Assembly (NCBI RefSeq): GCF_947172395.1
Contig: NC_069097.1
Coordinates: forward strand, 4,200,142-4,264,141
Direction of reading: 5' to 3'
Length of the DNA stretch: 64,000 nt
Source: Bicyclus anynana
Lineage: Eukaryota; Arthropoda; Insecta; Lepidoptera; Nymphalidae
Within the stretch, counting starts at the first letter, position 1. Each line of letters begins with the position of its first letter. A model generated the notes under the pieces. It worked only from the letters and a program-made list of their open reading frames with translations, was not told the origin of the DNA and ran no database searches. Made by a program: the position numbers and the translations under genes. Shown here piece after piece: positions 44,095 through 55,200 of this stretch.

Positions 44095-44360
44095 TTATCT
44101 ATAAATATAAAAATCAATCCATATATATTTATCTTTGGTCACGCCATCACGCATGAACGGCTGGACCAAGTTCACTATTTTTCTTTTTTTTGTGTTTGTT
44201 ATTGTCAAGAGAAGGTTCTTAGACCAGAAAAAAATTAAAAAAAATCGCGGAAAATTAGAAAAAGGAGTAGGGGTAGGGTAAGGGTAGGGGTAAGGGTAGG
44301 GTAGGGGTAGGGGTAGGGTAGGTGGAGGTAGGGTAGGGGTAGTTGAAAGTTTACATTATG
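44095..44360 (+). repeat. Helitron-like element with GGGTAGGGG tract, 3' end lost
   Basis: TAAATATAAAAATCAATCC head, a tract of GGGTA/GGGGTA units at 44268-44340, then GTTGAAAGTTTACAT. Between CCDC93 and COQ9. Confidence 0.65.
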
Positions 44361-44850
44361 TTCTTGCAATCGCATTCCCTCAAAAAGAGAACAACTTTTT
44401 GAAATATTTTGAGAAGGGTTAAGTTTTTTTTTTTAACTATATGCCATTACTATGGAATCTCAGACCAATTACCTATAGAAGGACCTGTATCGCAGTCACA
44501 GTCACAAAATTGTCTGTCATTTTCTGAAGAAAACGAGCTTAGATTTGGTATATATCTTATACTAAACTAGAAGTTTTTGTCCGTTTTTTACACCATTCAA
44601 CTACACAAAAAGGTATTTTTACAGAGCTCTTTAATCGACGAACACGATTATAACTATTTAACATCGATTCTATAGAGACAGCTTTTATAATCGCATTAGA
44701 TCGTTGATCATATACTATGACAGAAAAGTAATACCTAGCGAGGCAGGTCCTATACAATAGTTGGTCTGAGGATGGAATGGTCTATTTGTTTATTGTTTTG
44801 ATAAAGGCCAAAAGAGCTAGAAACCAAAGCCAGTTAGAATCCTCTATTAC

Positions 44851-44930
44851 TGTCAATCTGTCAAATGTCATTTTATTTGACGTTTGTGGTCGATCAATTG
44901 TCATTCTCATTCATGACGTCATTTCATTTC
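44851..44930. promoter_or_regulatory. TGTCAA/TGACGT motif cluster between CCDC93 and COQ9
   Basis: CTGTCAATCTGTCAAATGTC, TTTGACGTTTG, CAATTGTCATTCTC and TGACGTCA (a perfect CRE-like palindrome) within 80 bp, about 150-230 bp upstream of the COQ9 start codon. A regulatory role is inferred from position and from the similar cluster before RPC7. Confidence 0.45.
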
Positions 44931-45080
44931 TCAATTTTGCTGATTTTGCCTTTTGCGGCAGAATATTTTTGTTTATTTCTAAATAATTAAATGTAGCATG
45001 TGTATGGGAAACCTAAATAAATTTTGAATAACAGACGTCAGCCTCAGATTAAAAATATTTTTATATCTTAAAAAATAATT

Positions 45081-48000
45081 ATGAATAAATTACCAAGGGC
45101 AATCAATTGTGAGTATGCTCTAAATATTTTTCATCGATAAAGAATCCTCATTCATCTTTGATATGATTTGTTTCCACATTGAATCTATTAACTAAACCTG
45201 AGTACTTGAAAATCAGAGTGAACATTTAGCAAATAAATTGAATTAAATGGAAATGAATCATTTCTTGTGGATAAGAAAAGATTGTACATCCAAACCAGAA
45301 AATTATAGTAATGATTTAAAACTTGTATATATTTACAGCATAGATAATTAATTTCAGAGATCAAAAAGTTCGGACTTACAAGCTTTCTTACCACAACTCA
45401 TTATGGAACAACCTGTAGATGTTGTGCAATTCATTTCTTCATTGCTGGACAGTGGCAAATATAAAGAAGCTCTCAGTGTGCCTATTGAAGAGAAATATGC
45501 TCATAGTTTTAAAGAGAACTGCTGGGACTTGATCTCAGTTATAGTAGGCAAGATACAAAATGATACAATGATCATTAAGCCCTCACTATATAGTGCTTGT
45601 GAAGAGATGCTAGCCATTGTTGTGCAGAAGGCCACTCCTGAGGAAGCTCTCTTAGAATTTATTGAACAGATAGAAGTAGCTAAAAATGATGCACAATTTG
45701 CCATCATCATGGAACCATTGCAACAGCTTCTACTAAAGTTGTCTGCCAAAAGAGGCAGATCTCTAGAATGGTGTTTAAACTCAATCGCTTCATACATTGA
45801 TGCTATACCTATTCCTGAACATAAGTTAGAAGGGCAGGAACGTCTCTTGATGGACTCTGACACAAATATTAGAAGAATAATTAAGATTTATTCTTTGTTA
45901 CCACCTTTTTACACACCATTTGTTAAAGAAATGACAACACCTGATGCAAATGTGAGAACAAAAGAAATAATAACTGCATTTTTAATAAGCTTACTTGGAA
46001 AACCTTTGATCTATGTAGACTTGGATCCCATTGCAAACTCAACTAGTGAAGCTAGGCTAAGTTGTGTCAGCATTATTAATGATATAAGCACATTGTTGAA
46101 AAATGTAATTAAACTTTTACCTTATGTAGAGTTCCATCATAAGCAAAGCAGCAAAACTAAGTCAAATAAGAATCTCACAAATGATGAAGAGTTACCTCCA
46201 TATGAAGACGAAGATAAAATCAATCTCACTACACTGTCTGGGTTATACTATTCATTCTTTTCTAATCATTTTCAAGTGCCAGATTTAGTAATTCCTCTTG
46301 TATACTCTAATGAATATGTTGTACATACAATTCTGCTTTGTGTAGTACACTTGCTCAGCTTTGATCTATTTGGCCCTTTAACAAAGGGCATAACATTATG
46401 TAAAGAAATATTGAAAAAGTATCCCAGCAATGTTTCATACAAAATGCTTACTGTACCAGTCCATTACAGTTTATGCAAAAGCTTAATTCATGTTGCTATT
46501 TATAGTAGTTATGAGTTTGTTCGCAAAGAATCTGTTAAAATCATAAGTGATCATGTAAACAAGTTTGAATATAAGGGTAGATTATTACTAATTAAATACA
46601 TGTTAAGTGTTGCCAATCACTCTGGTATGATAGGATATGCTATCACATTATATAAAAATTCTTTAGATGAAGCTTTTAAGGAACCAGAATTGCCAGTTTG
46701 TTTTACTGGTATGGAACTTAAGGATATGGTTAATAAAATATGTCATTTGCCACACGGTCCAGAATCTGATCTTGTAGAGCTTGCTGATCAAATAATAAGT
46801 GCATTAAATTTCTTACGCTATCTGGCATTGAAAGACATTACCAATAGAAGTGGAATCAGAGATTGCTTTTCTTCAATTGAATCAGATTATTTGGAGAAGT
46901 TAAGAACTGGCTTAAACATGTCTAAAGCTCATTATGAAGTAAAATTAAAGGATATTGAAGAAGCACAGAGAACAAATAAAATTAATAAAGAAGTTGATGT
47001 TGCAATCAGTGTTGGTGGTAATATGTTAGACAAGATTCCTACAGAGAACAAAAAGGAAATATTACATTCAGCATTAAACGCTTTTCATTTGATAGAGTGT
47101 CTGGTTGCAAGATTATCTGAATGTATTTCATCAAATAAGAGCCAAGAAATGTGATCACTTACATTTTATTAATAAATGCTTAATCAAACTATACGTGTTT
47201 TTAATTATGTATATGTAATTGCCTCTCATAAAATTATCTCATTTATTGAAATATTTTTTATAATAATTAAGGTAATTTGATGAATTTTGAGTTTTTTTTT
47301 GTTAACAGTCTTAAGATATGGTCGAAGATCATTTATTCCACTTACTGCTATTGCAATCAATAACACACAAAAAATTGTACGAAGTTATTGTCAAGGAGCA
47401 AAGAAAGAAATTGTGGTGGCAACAAACACAGATCAGGATGATCATCAATATGAAGAGGATATAAAAAAACGTATACTAGCTAAAGCTTTAGACTTTGTCA
47501 CAAAAAGTGGTTGGTCAGTCGACTCTCTAGCTCACGGTGCTGAGGCTGCTGGATATCCTGGTGTCAGTCATGGCTTGTTTCCAAATGGAGGCGGTGATCT
47601 AGTGCACTACTTCAATGTAACATGCAATGAAAAACTTGTTGAGGAAATGAAATCTGTAAGTAATCTCCCTCTTTAATTATTCTGACTGGAATTATGGTTT
47701 ATTAAGAAGTCTGTTCTCTCATTAGTGGCCTAAAGAGAAGTTAAAGGAACCAAAAGTGCCGGCACAACAAATAGAAAATGCGATAATGACAAGAATACTT
47801 ATGATTGAACCATACAAGTATGTATTACTAATAGTTAACTAGTTCCTACATTATTTGTGTATTTCCTGTTAATGAAATTTCACATCTTTCTAGGAGTACC
47901 TGGCCTAAGGCAATGGCAATACAAACACTTCCAAATAATGTTCCAAATTGTTTAGCAACACTCCTATCTCTAGTTGATGATATTTGTTATCACACAGGTG

Positions 48001-49479
48001 ATCGAAGTGTGGATGTAAGTTTCTTTTTGTTATATTCTCAAATTTAAATAAATTAAAATTACGCAATTATTTTATTTTTATATTATTATTTTTAATTTTA
48101 ATATAATATTTATATAATTATTATATTATAATTAACTAGCTACACCCGCGACATCTTCTGCATATAAATCAATGTAAACTTTCAGCCCCTTCTATTTTTA
48201 TTTTAGGGTCAATAAATACCCTATGTTTTGCTCCAAGATCCCATTTACCATTTTAGTACTAAAATTAACCTTGATCGGTTCAGCTGTTTAGCCGTGAAAA
48301 GGTAACAGACAGACACAGACTTACATTTGCATTTATAATATCAGTATAGATAAATTTGAAGAGTTTTTTAAACTGTTTCATCGGCCCAGTAGTTCATTTA
48401 TTTTACAACAGACAGGACATGATTGTTTCTGGGTTAAAGTATGAAATAGTGATCTTTTCTTGCATGAAAATCTCAATGAATATTAGTTGAGAAGTTCTTG
48501 GTAGTAGTGTTACAAACCTTTGTCTCTGACTTGCTAACCAGTTTTCATACTGTGGCGATCGCGTAAACGTAAGCGCGAATTTCTAAGGAATTGAAACAGC
48601 GCCATCTAGTGGCACTACTGCACAACTGTTTAATTCCTTAGAAATTCGCGTTTACGTTTACGCTATTGTCACAGTATGAAAACATTGAAAACTCCCACTA
48701 GGCACTCTGATAGTGACAGTTAAGAGGCGCGAACATTACAGCCAACTCAGCACACCACATTTGAAGAGTGTGATGGTTCTAAGCTCAACATCCCTTTTTA
48801 ATAATAGACTGAAATTTTTTTCTACTTTTAGTTCAACTGGTACATACGACGAGTAGGTTTGGCTGGAATTTACAAAGCATCAGAATTGTTCTATTTAACA
48901 GACAGTAGTCAAAACAGTAGTGCAACTAGAAGTTTTGTTAAATCACGTATACGAGATGCAGAATTGATCCAAATAGCACTCAACATGAATCCTGTGGCAG
49001 TCGCTCCACAAACGCTGACAGCTGCTTTTGTTACTGTAAGTTAATATTTATCTAGGTATTTAAAACTATACAAGCTACGGTTTGTTTCAGGTAGAATGGT
49101 GCGGGTGACAGTTTGTTTTACTCTTTCATTTGCTGCAATTCACGATGATAGTGTGTATTATGAACATCATACAGGTGTATTGTCACTGTACCCATGCTAT
49201 CTGAAATAAACTTTAGAAATGTAAAACATCTAATGTTTGCTTGTTTTTAACTGACTTTGACAGTATCAACTTGACCCATTTTTGTATGTAATATTGTTGT
49301 TATATGTAATCATGCAGTAAAAAGTACTAAGATTTCTATGAAAAAGTTTTTAAAACTTACTGCAGTGTTAAAAACTAACTTCATCTTAATAATAGTCACA
49401 AGTTTATTATTAATAATAAATAACTTGTTTCCTTTCCTTTCAGGCAAAAAATATGTTGGGAATAAATACTTTGAAGTAG
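45081..49479 (+). CDS. COQ9: Ubiquinone biosynthesis protein COQ9, mitochondrial
   Basis: COQ9 is a TetR-like, lipid-binding partner of COQ7 in the mitochondrial coenzyme Q synthome. Coding exons 45081-45108, 47309-47655, 47726-47817, 47894-48014, 48832-49035 and 49444-49479 join in phase to 275 residues. Exon 1 (MNKLPRAIN) ends at GTGAGT and fuses to exon 2 as INFLRYGRRSFIPL, giving a basic leader without acidic residues, an ideal mitochondrial targeting sequence. No better start exists next to exon 2. The conserved core includes ILAKALDFVTKSGWS, GLFPNGGGDLVHYFN, MIEPYKSTWPKAMAIQTLP and FNWYIRRVGLAGIYKASEL. The whole GLMN coding exon lies in intron 1 on the same strand. AATAAA near 49546 precedes the convergent SOCS gene. 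Exons 2-6 are certain; exon 1 is inferred. Confidence 0.9.
45403..47154 (+). CDS. GLMN: Glomulin (FAP68), cullin-RING ligase regulator
   Basis: A single-exon, 583-residue HEAT-like protein. Mammalian glomulin binds the RBX1 RING through its C-terminal half and blocks E2 access to cullin-RING ligases. Diagnostic blocks are SVANHSGMIGYAITLYKNSL (about residue 402; vertebrates have NTSNHSGVEAF), LNFLRYLALKD (about 470), GLNMSKAHYEVKLKDIEEAQ (about 504) and a C-terminal LHSALNAFHLIECLVARLSE. Length equals the vertebrate protein (about 594). The ATG at 45403 follows a splice acceptor (TAATTTCAG, exon start 45358), so a 5' non-coding exon exists, possibly the same exon that supplies the COQ9 leader. 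AATAAA is at 47171-47176. Confidence 0.94.
   Translation: MEQPVDVVQFISSLLDSGKYKEALSVPIEEKYAHSFKENCWDLISVIVGKIQNDTMIIKPSLYSACEEMLAIVVQKATPEEALLEFIEQIEVAKNDAQFAIIMEPLQQLLLKLSAKRGRSLEWCLNSIASYIDAIPIPEHKLEGQERLLMDSDTNIRRIIKIYSLLPPFYTPFVKEMTTPDANVRTKEIITAFLISLLGKPLIYVDLDPIANSTSEARLSCVSIINDISTLLKNVIKLLPYVEFHHKQSSKTKSNKNLTNDEELPPYEDEDKINLTTLSGLYYSFFSNHFQVPDLVIPLVYSNEYVVHTILLCVVHLLSFDLFGPLTKGITLCKEILKKYPSNVSYKMLTVPVHYSLCKSLIHVAIYSSYEFVRKESVKIISDHVNKFEYKGRLLLIKYMLSVANHSGMIGYAITLYKNSLDEAFKEPELPVCFTGMELKDMVNKICHLPHGPESDLVELADQIISALNFLRYLALKDITNRSGIRDCFSSIESDYLEKLRTGLNMSKAHYEVKLKDIEEAQRTNKINKEVDVAISVGGNMLDKIPTENKKEILHSALNAFHLIECLVARLSECISSNKSQEM
48541..48683. mobile_element. Fold-back MITE with a CTCF-like site in its loop
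   Basis: 143-bp element in COQ9 intron 4. Its 51-bp arms start TTTTCATACTGTG and differ at only about five positions. The loop contains GCGCCATCTAGTGG (48599-48612), whose complement CCACTAGATGGCGC fits the vertebrate CTCF core CCASYAGRKGGCRS at every position. Confidence 0.85.
49084..49206 (+). repeat. MITE, GTGACAG-terminus family, copy 3
   Basis: Relative of 3941-4060: GAATGGTGCGGGTGACAGTT at the left and CATGCTATCTGAAATAA at the right. COQ9 intron 5, shortly after exon 5. Confidence 0.72.
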
Positions 49480-49758
49480 ACAATTCAAGATTCTTTGAAA
49501 GGTGACAGTAAATGTGGTGACAGTATTCTAATATTTTTCATTATTAATAAATAAAATAGTATTTTTAAGTTGGTTTGTTATTAAAAAAACTCCTTGATAA
49601 TCACAGTAAAATCCTTTATTATATTATATTGAATAGAGATTTGTATAAAATTCAAAAACATTTTAATCATTTTATAGGACATGTCTTAAGTTAACAATGG
49701 ATTAACATACCATACATGCACTGAAGGGTTAAGGCACATTTTGTTTTGTCTGGTTTGC

Positions 49759-51534
49759 TTATAAGGGTGCAATGTAGTCACTCCCAAGCGACACATATGA
49801 TATAAGATTGTTTGGTAGAGGCAATTTACTCCATAAATTGTCTGAAACAGTTTGTCGGATTACAAACCTGCAGATCTTTTGTAGCGAGTCTAACTTGGCA
49901 AATCTGAAACAAACAAAATTAAACTTAAAATTTAAGCTCAATAAGGTATAAAGGACTAGATAACATTTTTCTTGTTCATACAAGAATATCAAATAATATT
50001 AACTTCTGTGCTATGTCAAACTACATTCTATTTCTGCCAAATTTTATCCAATTCCATTTAGCTGTTCTAAACTTTTGCATTTATAGTATTGCACTTTGTA
50101 AGATGTGTTTCTTGCATACTCAATGAAGTGTTGCTATATTTATAGTAGAAGGCCATGGTTTTCCATATCAAATGAGACCTCCGTATGGTCCTTCATCCAA
50201 ACTTTTACCCTTATACTAATACTATAAAGAGTAAAGATTTGATTGTTTGTTTGCATTGGCTGAAACTACTGAACCAATTTGAAAAATTCTAACTGTTGGG
50301 GAGCTAAACAATTCTTGAGTGCTATTAGGCTATATGTTATCCCCATATTCCTACAAGAACTGGAACCATGCAGGTGAATAAGTAATAATCACACTAATAT
50401 TATAAAGGTGAAAGTTTGTGTGTAAGTATGTATGTTTGTTCCTCCTTTACGCTGCAGCTTCTGAAGCGAGTTGGCTGAAATTCTGAATGGAAATTGATTT
50501 TACTCTGAATTACCACATATGCTACTTTTCATCCCAGAAAAATCCATGATTCCTACAGGATTTGTGAAAAACTGAATTCCACACAAAGTGTCCACTTCAC
50601 ACAAAATTCCGCATGGGTGTCCGTTATTTATTATAAAAAAGACCTCTTACAACATAAACTGTAAGCTTTGTTTAATACCTGTTTAAAGGTCTGGCTAATT
50701 TAACAGGCATTTCAAATAGTTTTGATTTAACTGCAACTGTAGCACAATGTTCAGATATTCTGTTTGCAGGCACGTATGTTTCATTGTTCAAAGAGAATAA
50801 TCCATTGGCATGTCTGAGTCTTGCATGTAGCGTGCGTCCAACACAACGGAACGAAACACAAAGGATGTGCCTCGAGTCATAAGAATCCCTCACTAAGAAA
50901 ACATTGTCATGCTGTCCGGCCAGTAGCTTCTCTGCCTCGGTTGACGTTATTCCACCCCAGTACCAACCATGCCTAAAAAATATACCAAAAATTACATGAT
51001 GTTGAAAAGAATTGCATTTTAGAAGAGCAGATATCAAAAATCTTACTTGGAAAGTTGGCAGTATATAGCACAACTCTCAATAGACACATGCTGGTGATGT
51101 CCTCGCAGTACTGAGTGACCATCTGCGTGTTGACACCTTAAATTTGATCTCTCAAATTCCAGATCTTTCTTTGAATCGAGTTTTATAACCATATGCCTCT
51201 CCGTCGATGTCGAGGGCTCGGTAGTCTTACCAAAATTACATAAATGTTCACCGTTGCTATTTTTACTTCCAAAATATCTCTGCAACGAACGAACACTGCC
51301 AGTGACGAAAAGTTTATTCTTCCAAAATCTAACGAACTTATTCGTATTGACAGGGGGTTTACGTTCAGGCAAATAAACACGATTGACTATATCCGTGTTA
51401 GTTAGATCTCTTTTGCTGTCTACAGTTCGTTGCAAATGTTTACATTCCATAGGTTTCAACCATTTTCGAAGACAACCAGTGGCAAGCCATTTGCGTCGGT
51501 TGCAATGTGTACATCTTTCATAATTTTTATTCAT
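49759..51534 (-). CDS. Suppressor of cytokine signalling, SOCS6/7-type
   Basis: Three coding exons (51534-51047, 50972-50679, 49903-49759) give 308 residues. Residues 1-162 form a basic, low-complexity N-terminal region with a CxxC pair (CTHCNRRK). The SH2 domain starts at HGWYWGGITS (about 164), has the phosphotyrosine-binding Arg in FLVRDS (R191), and continues with RHILCVSF and HARLRHANGLFSL. The C-terminal SOCS box has an elongin B/C-binding BC box SLQKICRFVI and a Cul5-box LPLP (SKLPLPNNLISYV). The protein should act as a Cul5 ligase adaptor that recognises phosphotyrosine targets. GWYWG and the LPLP...LISY ending place it nearest SOCS6/7 (Drosophila Socs16D/44A) rather than CISH/SOCS2 or SOCS5. 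The start is 716 bp from the divergent CARMIL start. Confidence 0.92.
50205..50640 (+). repeat. Two adjoining Helitron-like repeats in a SOCS intron
   Basis: 50213-50390 is a Lep1-type copy (TATACTAATACTATAAAGAG to GTTATCCCCATATTCC). 50396-50640 is another family (CACTAATATTATAAAGGTGA, AAATCCATGATTCCTACAGG), with a reverse relative at 53470-53755. Confidence 0.6.
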
Positions 51535-52249
51535 CTTACGAAATTCGGAATCCTGTTTTATCTCATAAATATTACTACGAGTAAACTAAAACGTTTGATA
51601 ATGGATTAATTATTGAATTAATCTGTTGACTATTGTTGTTATTTCCTCACAACTTAAAAAAAATCAACCAGTCCAGTCATAGACTAAATAAACAACAGAA
51701 AAATCATCACAGATCGTCAAAGATAATTCCTTTTTTATTTCCTTTCGTTACACGTTACATGCAGTAATACGTCTGAAACATGTATATAAAATAAATATAT
51801 AATATAATAAATAAAATTAAATAATCGGCTGGAGCTCTTGTGAACTCTATGACAGTAGTTTCTTGAATACAATTATGTCTTAAAGCAATCTGTGGTTCTA
51901 ACTATAGGCTAGAACTCAAAGTCGTAAAGCCAGTTTAAGAAAAAAAGACCTATGGTTGATTTCGGACTATTGGAAGCTGTTCGTCTGTGTCTCTGTGTTC
52001 TTCTTAGCTTACATAATAATCTGTGGTTCTTAGTTAAAAAATTGCACTGAGTTTTGTGTTGTGGATTTTCAGTCGATATTATTTTTTTTCAATTCTTAAA
52101 GTGAAATGTGTTTATAAAGTTTAAGAAATGGTTAAATAATTTAATTTCTTATCAATAATTCTGATTTTAAACAGCTCCTTGAGCATGGATGTAGTATATC
52201 ATAAAAAAATAATTTTTTCGTAGTGATGACATTAAAGAAAATTGTGAAA

Positions 52250-55200
52250 ATGTCAACAAAATCCCAAATATCTACAGAATTAAACGGTATTTTTTTCTTA
52301 TTAATTTATAGTACAGTTCTCTAAAATATGTGCCATGTACAAGTCAAAATTGAAAATGTTTGGTAAATATTATTATAACATATAATTTAATATCTTTTTA
52401 GAGAGTATCATCAATGTATTAGGAAAAAATGTTAGAATCCTTTACAAATCACTTATTCGTATGGAATCAAGAGGAGATAAAGTTGATAATCGTGTTTTGG
52501 TAAGTAATTTTCCAACACTATGTTATAACACTTTTTAAATGATTTAAATAAATAAAAAGAATGATGACATTATTGGAAAAATATTATTTAATTAATTAAC
52601 GCTTTAAAAAGGTAACATCTGTTTACAATATTTATTTTATACTATCTTTGTTTTTAGCCTAGTATCAGAATAGTATAAATAAATGAAAATTTCAATACTA
52701 TTTGTAATTGTAATATATTGTTGACTGTAGACAATGTCCTATGACCATTGATAAGTCTTAACTGTAACTGATTAGATTCTGGACAATAACATGAGTCATT
52801 TAGGTGTGTCTGTTGGTTATACTGTTTATGTATGTGTTCTGGACCCACACCCACTAACTGCAGCTTATGTGTAGCTATTATAAGATAATAGTCTTTCTTG
52901 TAGTATTGTGACCTTAGGGCTCTTTTTATCTGCAATAGATTGTCTAGAATATTTTTTTTTTTCTAAATTCCTGTAGATATATAACTATATACTAAAACTA
53001 TAAACTATATACAAAATTTACTACAGTAGCTAAATAAGTAATTTTGTTTGTAATCTTGTATGCTTCAAATTAAAATCTATTATCTACATTTTCTACAGTT
53101 ATGGAACAGAAATAAAAATATTTGCTTAAACCTAAGCTATTACAATAAAAAAACCCATTTAAAATTATTCAGTTCAATTTGAAATTCTGGATGATGAAAT
53201 AAAACACAAAAAACTGTACATATATCAGTTAATTTAATTAATACATAATGTCCAAATAGATCTATGCCTGTGAAGTTATAGCAGAGAGCGGTGAAATTTT
53301 ACTGCTTTACTTTTTTATCAAAGTTGAGCATTATGTGTTCATATTAAACTTTAATTTATAATTTCATTAACATGAAATGCAATAAAGCAAGAGAGGAGAG
53401 TATGATGAATTGAATTGTGATGTTGATGATTGTGATTTCATGTGTGTTATTGATATACTACTAGCAGAAGCTCTGGGGTTACTCTGCACAATACCTGTTC
53501 CCATTCATAAATGATAGCATGACACTCACAAGAGTAACAAATATTCATACCATCAAAATCATCAGGTTTTTGCAAATTTCAGGATGGACTTTTTTGGGAT
53601 AAAAAGTAGCCTATGTTGCTATGTGTTAATCCAAAGAAAAATCAATTTCCATTCCAAATTTTAGCCAAAACACTTCAGTAGTAAAGAGTAACAAACATCC
53701 AAACAAACATTCAAACACATACATCCATACAAACTTTCGCCTTTATAAAATTAGTAGGAAGTAGGATAGGATAGATCAAATTATAAACAAATAGATAGAT
53801 TGAATTGAATATTTTTCTTTGAAAGCTGATACTTTTCTCATCGGCTCTTAGCTAAGTAAATGTGATGAAGATCTGGTATGTCATGGTATCCAAAGATCAG
53901 CGTTATTCTGTTGTGATAAAAAGAATTTGATGTTGGTTTAATCAAAATTCATGAGTGTTGGGGGTCAAATTTTCAAATTTTAAATAGTTAAAAGTTCAGT
54001 ATTACTAAACTTTGTTGACCTTTAAATTAAATATTACAAAGATGTATTTGTTGCAGGTTGTGACATCATTCAAAGTTTTTATCACTACAACAAAAGTGCC
54101 AACTAGGGTAAGGAAAATATAGACAATTTGTTTATAGGATGATAAGGAACTTTTACACCTTAAAAGCTATGGTTAAAGGGGTTGGACAACTAAGCATATG
54201 CGTTTAGAACTACTTTGGACTACTTTAGTATTTTAGCTGAGTACAAACAATTTTTGGATTTTTTGAAAAAAATGTCTCAACTCGACTAAGATAGTTATTT
54301 AGCCGAGTACAAACAATTTTTGGATTATGGCCCAAAAATTGTTGGTACTCGACTAAGATAGTTAAGTAGTCCGAACTAGGCCTTAGAGTCATTCCGCCCA
54401 TCTCTTCTGCTACAAACTTCGGGCGATACTGTTTTTGCCCGAACTCCCTGGTGATGCCACTGAGGTCCCATTAAGAAGTCTATGGCACTTATTCAATCTG
54501 AAAAAAAAACAGGTGTCCTTCTGGATGGGACACGTCACTTATGCGGCTCGAAAACGCTTGGTAGTTTGCTGTTACACCAATTTTTGCGTTCAAGTTACAG
54601 AAGCGTGCGAAAGCCACTAGGAAAGAATGACCATTGGAATAGATTATTGAGGACGTGATCTTGGTTAACAAAAGAGAATTCCTATATTTGATTCCGGCCT
54701 GTGGTCTATTTAAGATTTTATATTTTCTAAATGGCTCGGGTCTTGTTGCAGTTACTAGAAAATACAAGATTACAATTGTGATTGAAAATTATTATTTCAT
54801 TAAAAAGCCTTCATCATCATCATCTACGATTTACGAGTATACGCCTCGTGCTTACCCTGGTCTAACATTCGTGCACGCCACTGTATGCATGCCATCTGTT
54901 GCAGATCGACAATGGATTTCACCTGATGGAAATAGAGGCTCTGGAGAGCAAAAAGGCGAACCATTTGTCAATAACACTCATTCACGAACACAAACCAGTG
55001 TCGATACTGATAGGTGAGTAACTAATTGATAACAATTATGTCTATTGTTTGCTAATTAACGTAAAGTTTCAATGGGTCGTTTATATTATTATTAGTCTGT
55101 GTCATGGTAACGCACTGCCGTGACTATTTGACTCAAAGCCTTATGCCTTTCTTGAAAAAGTAATAAGTTTAGAGCAGAGGTTCCCAAACTATTTTTTCTC

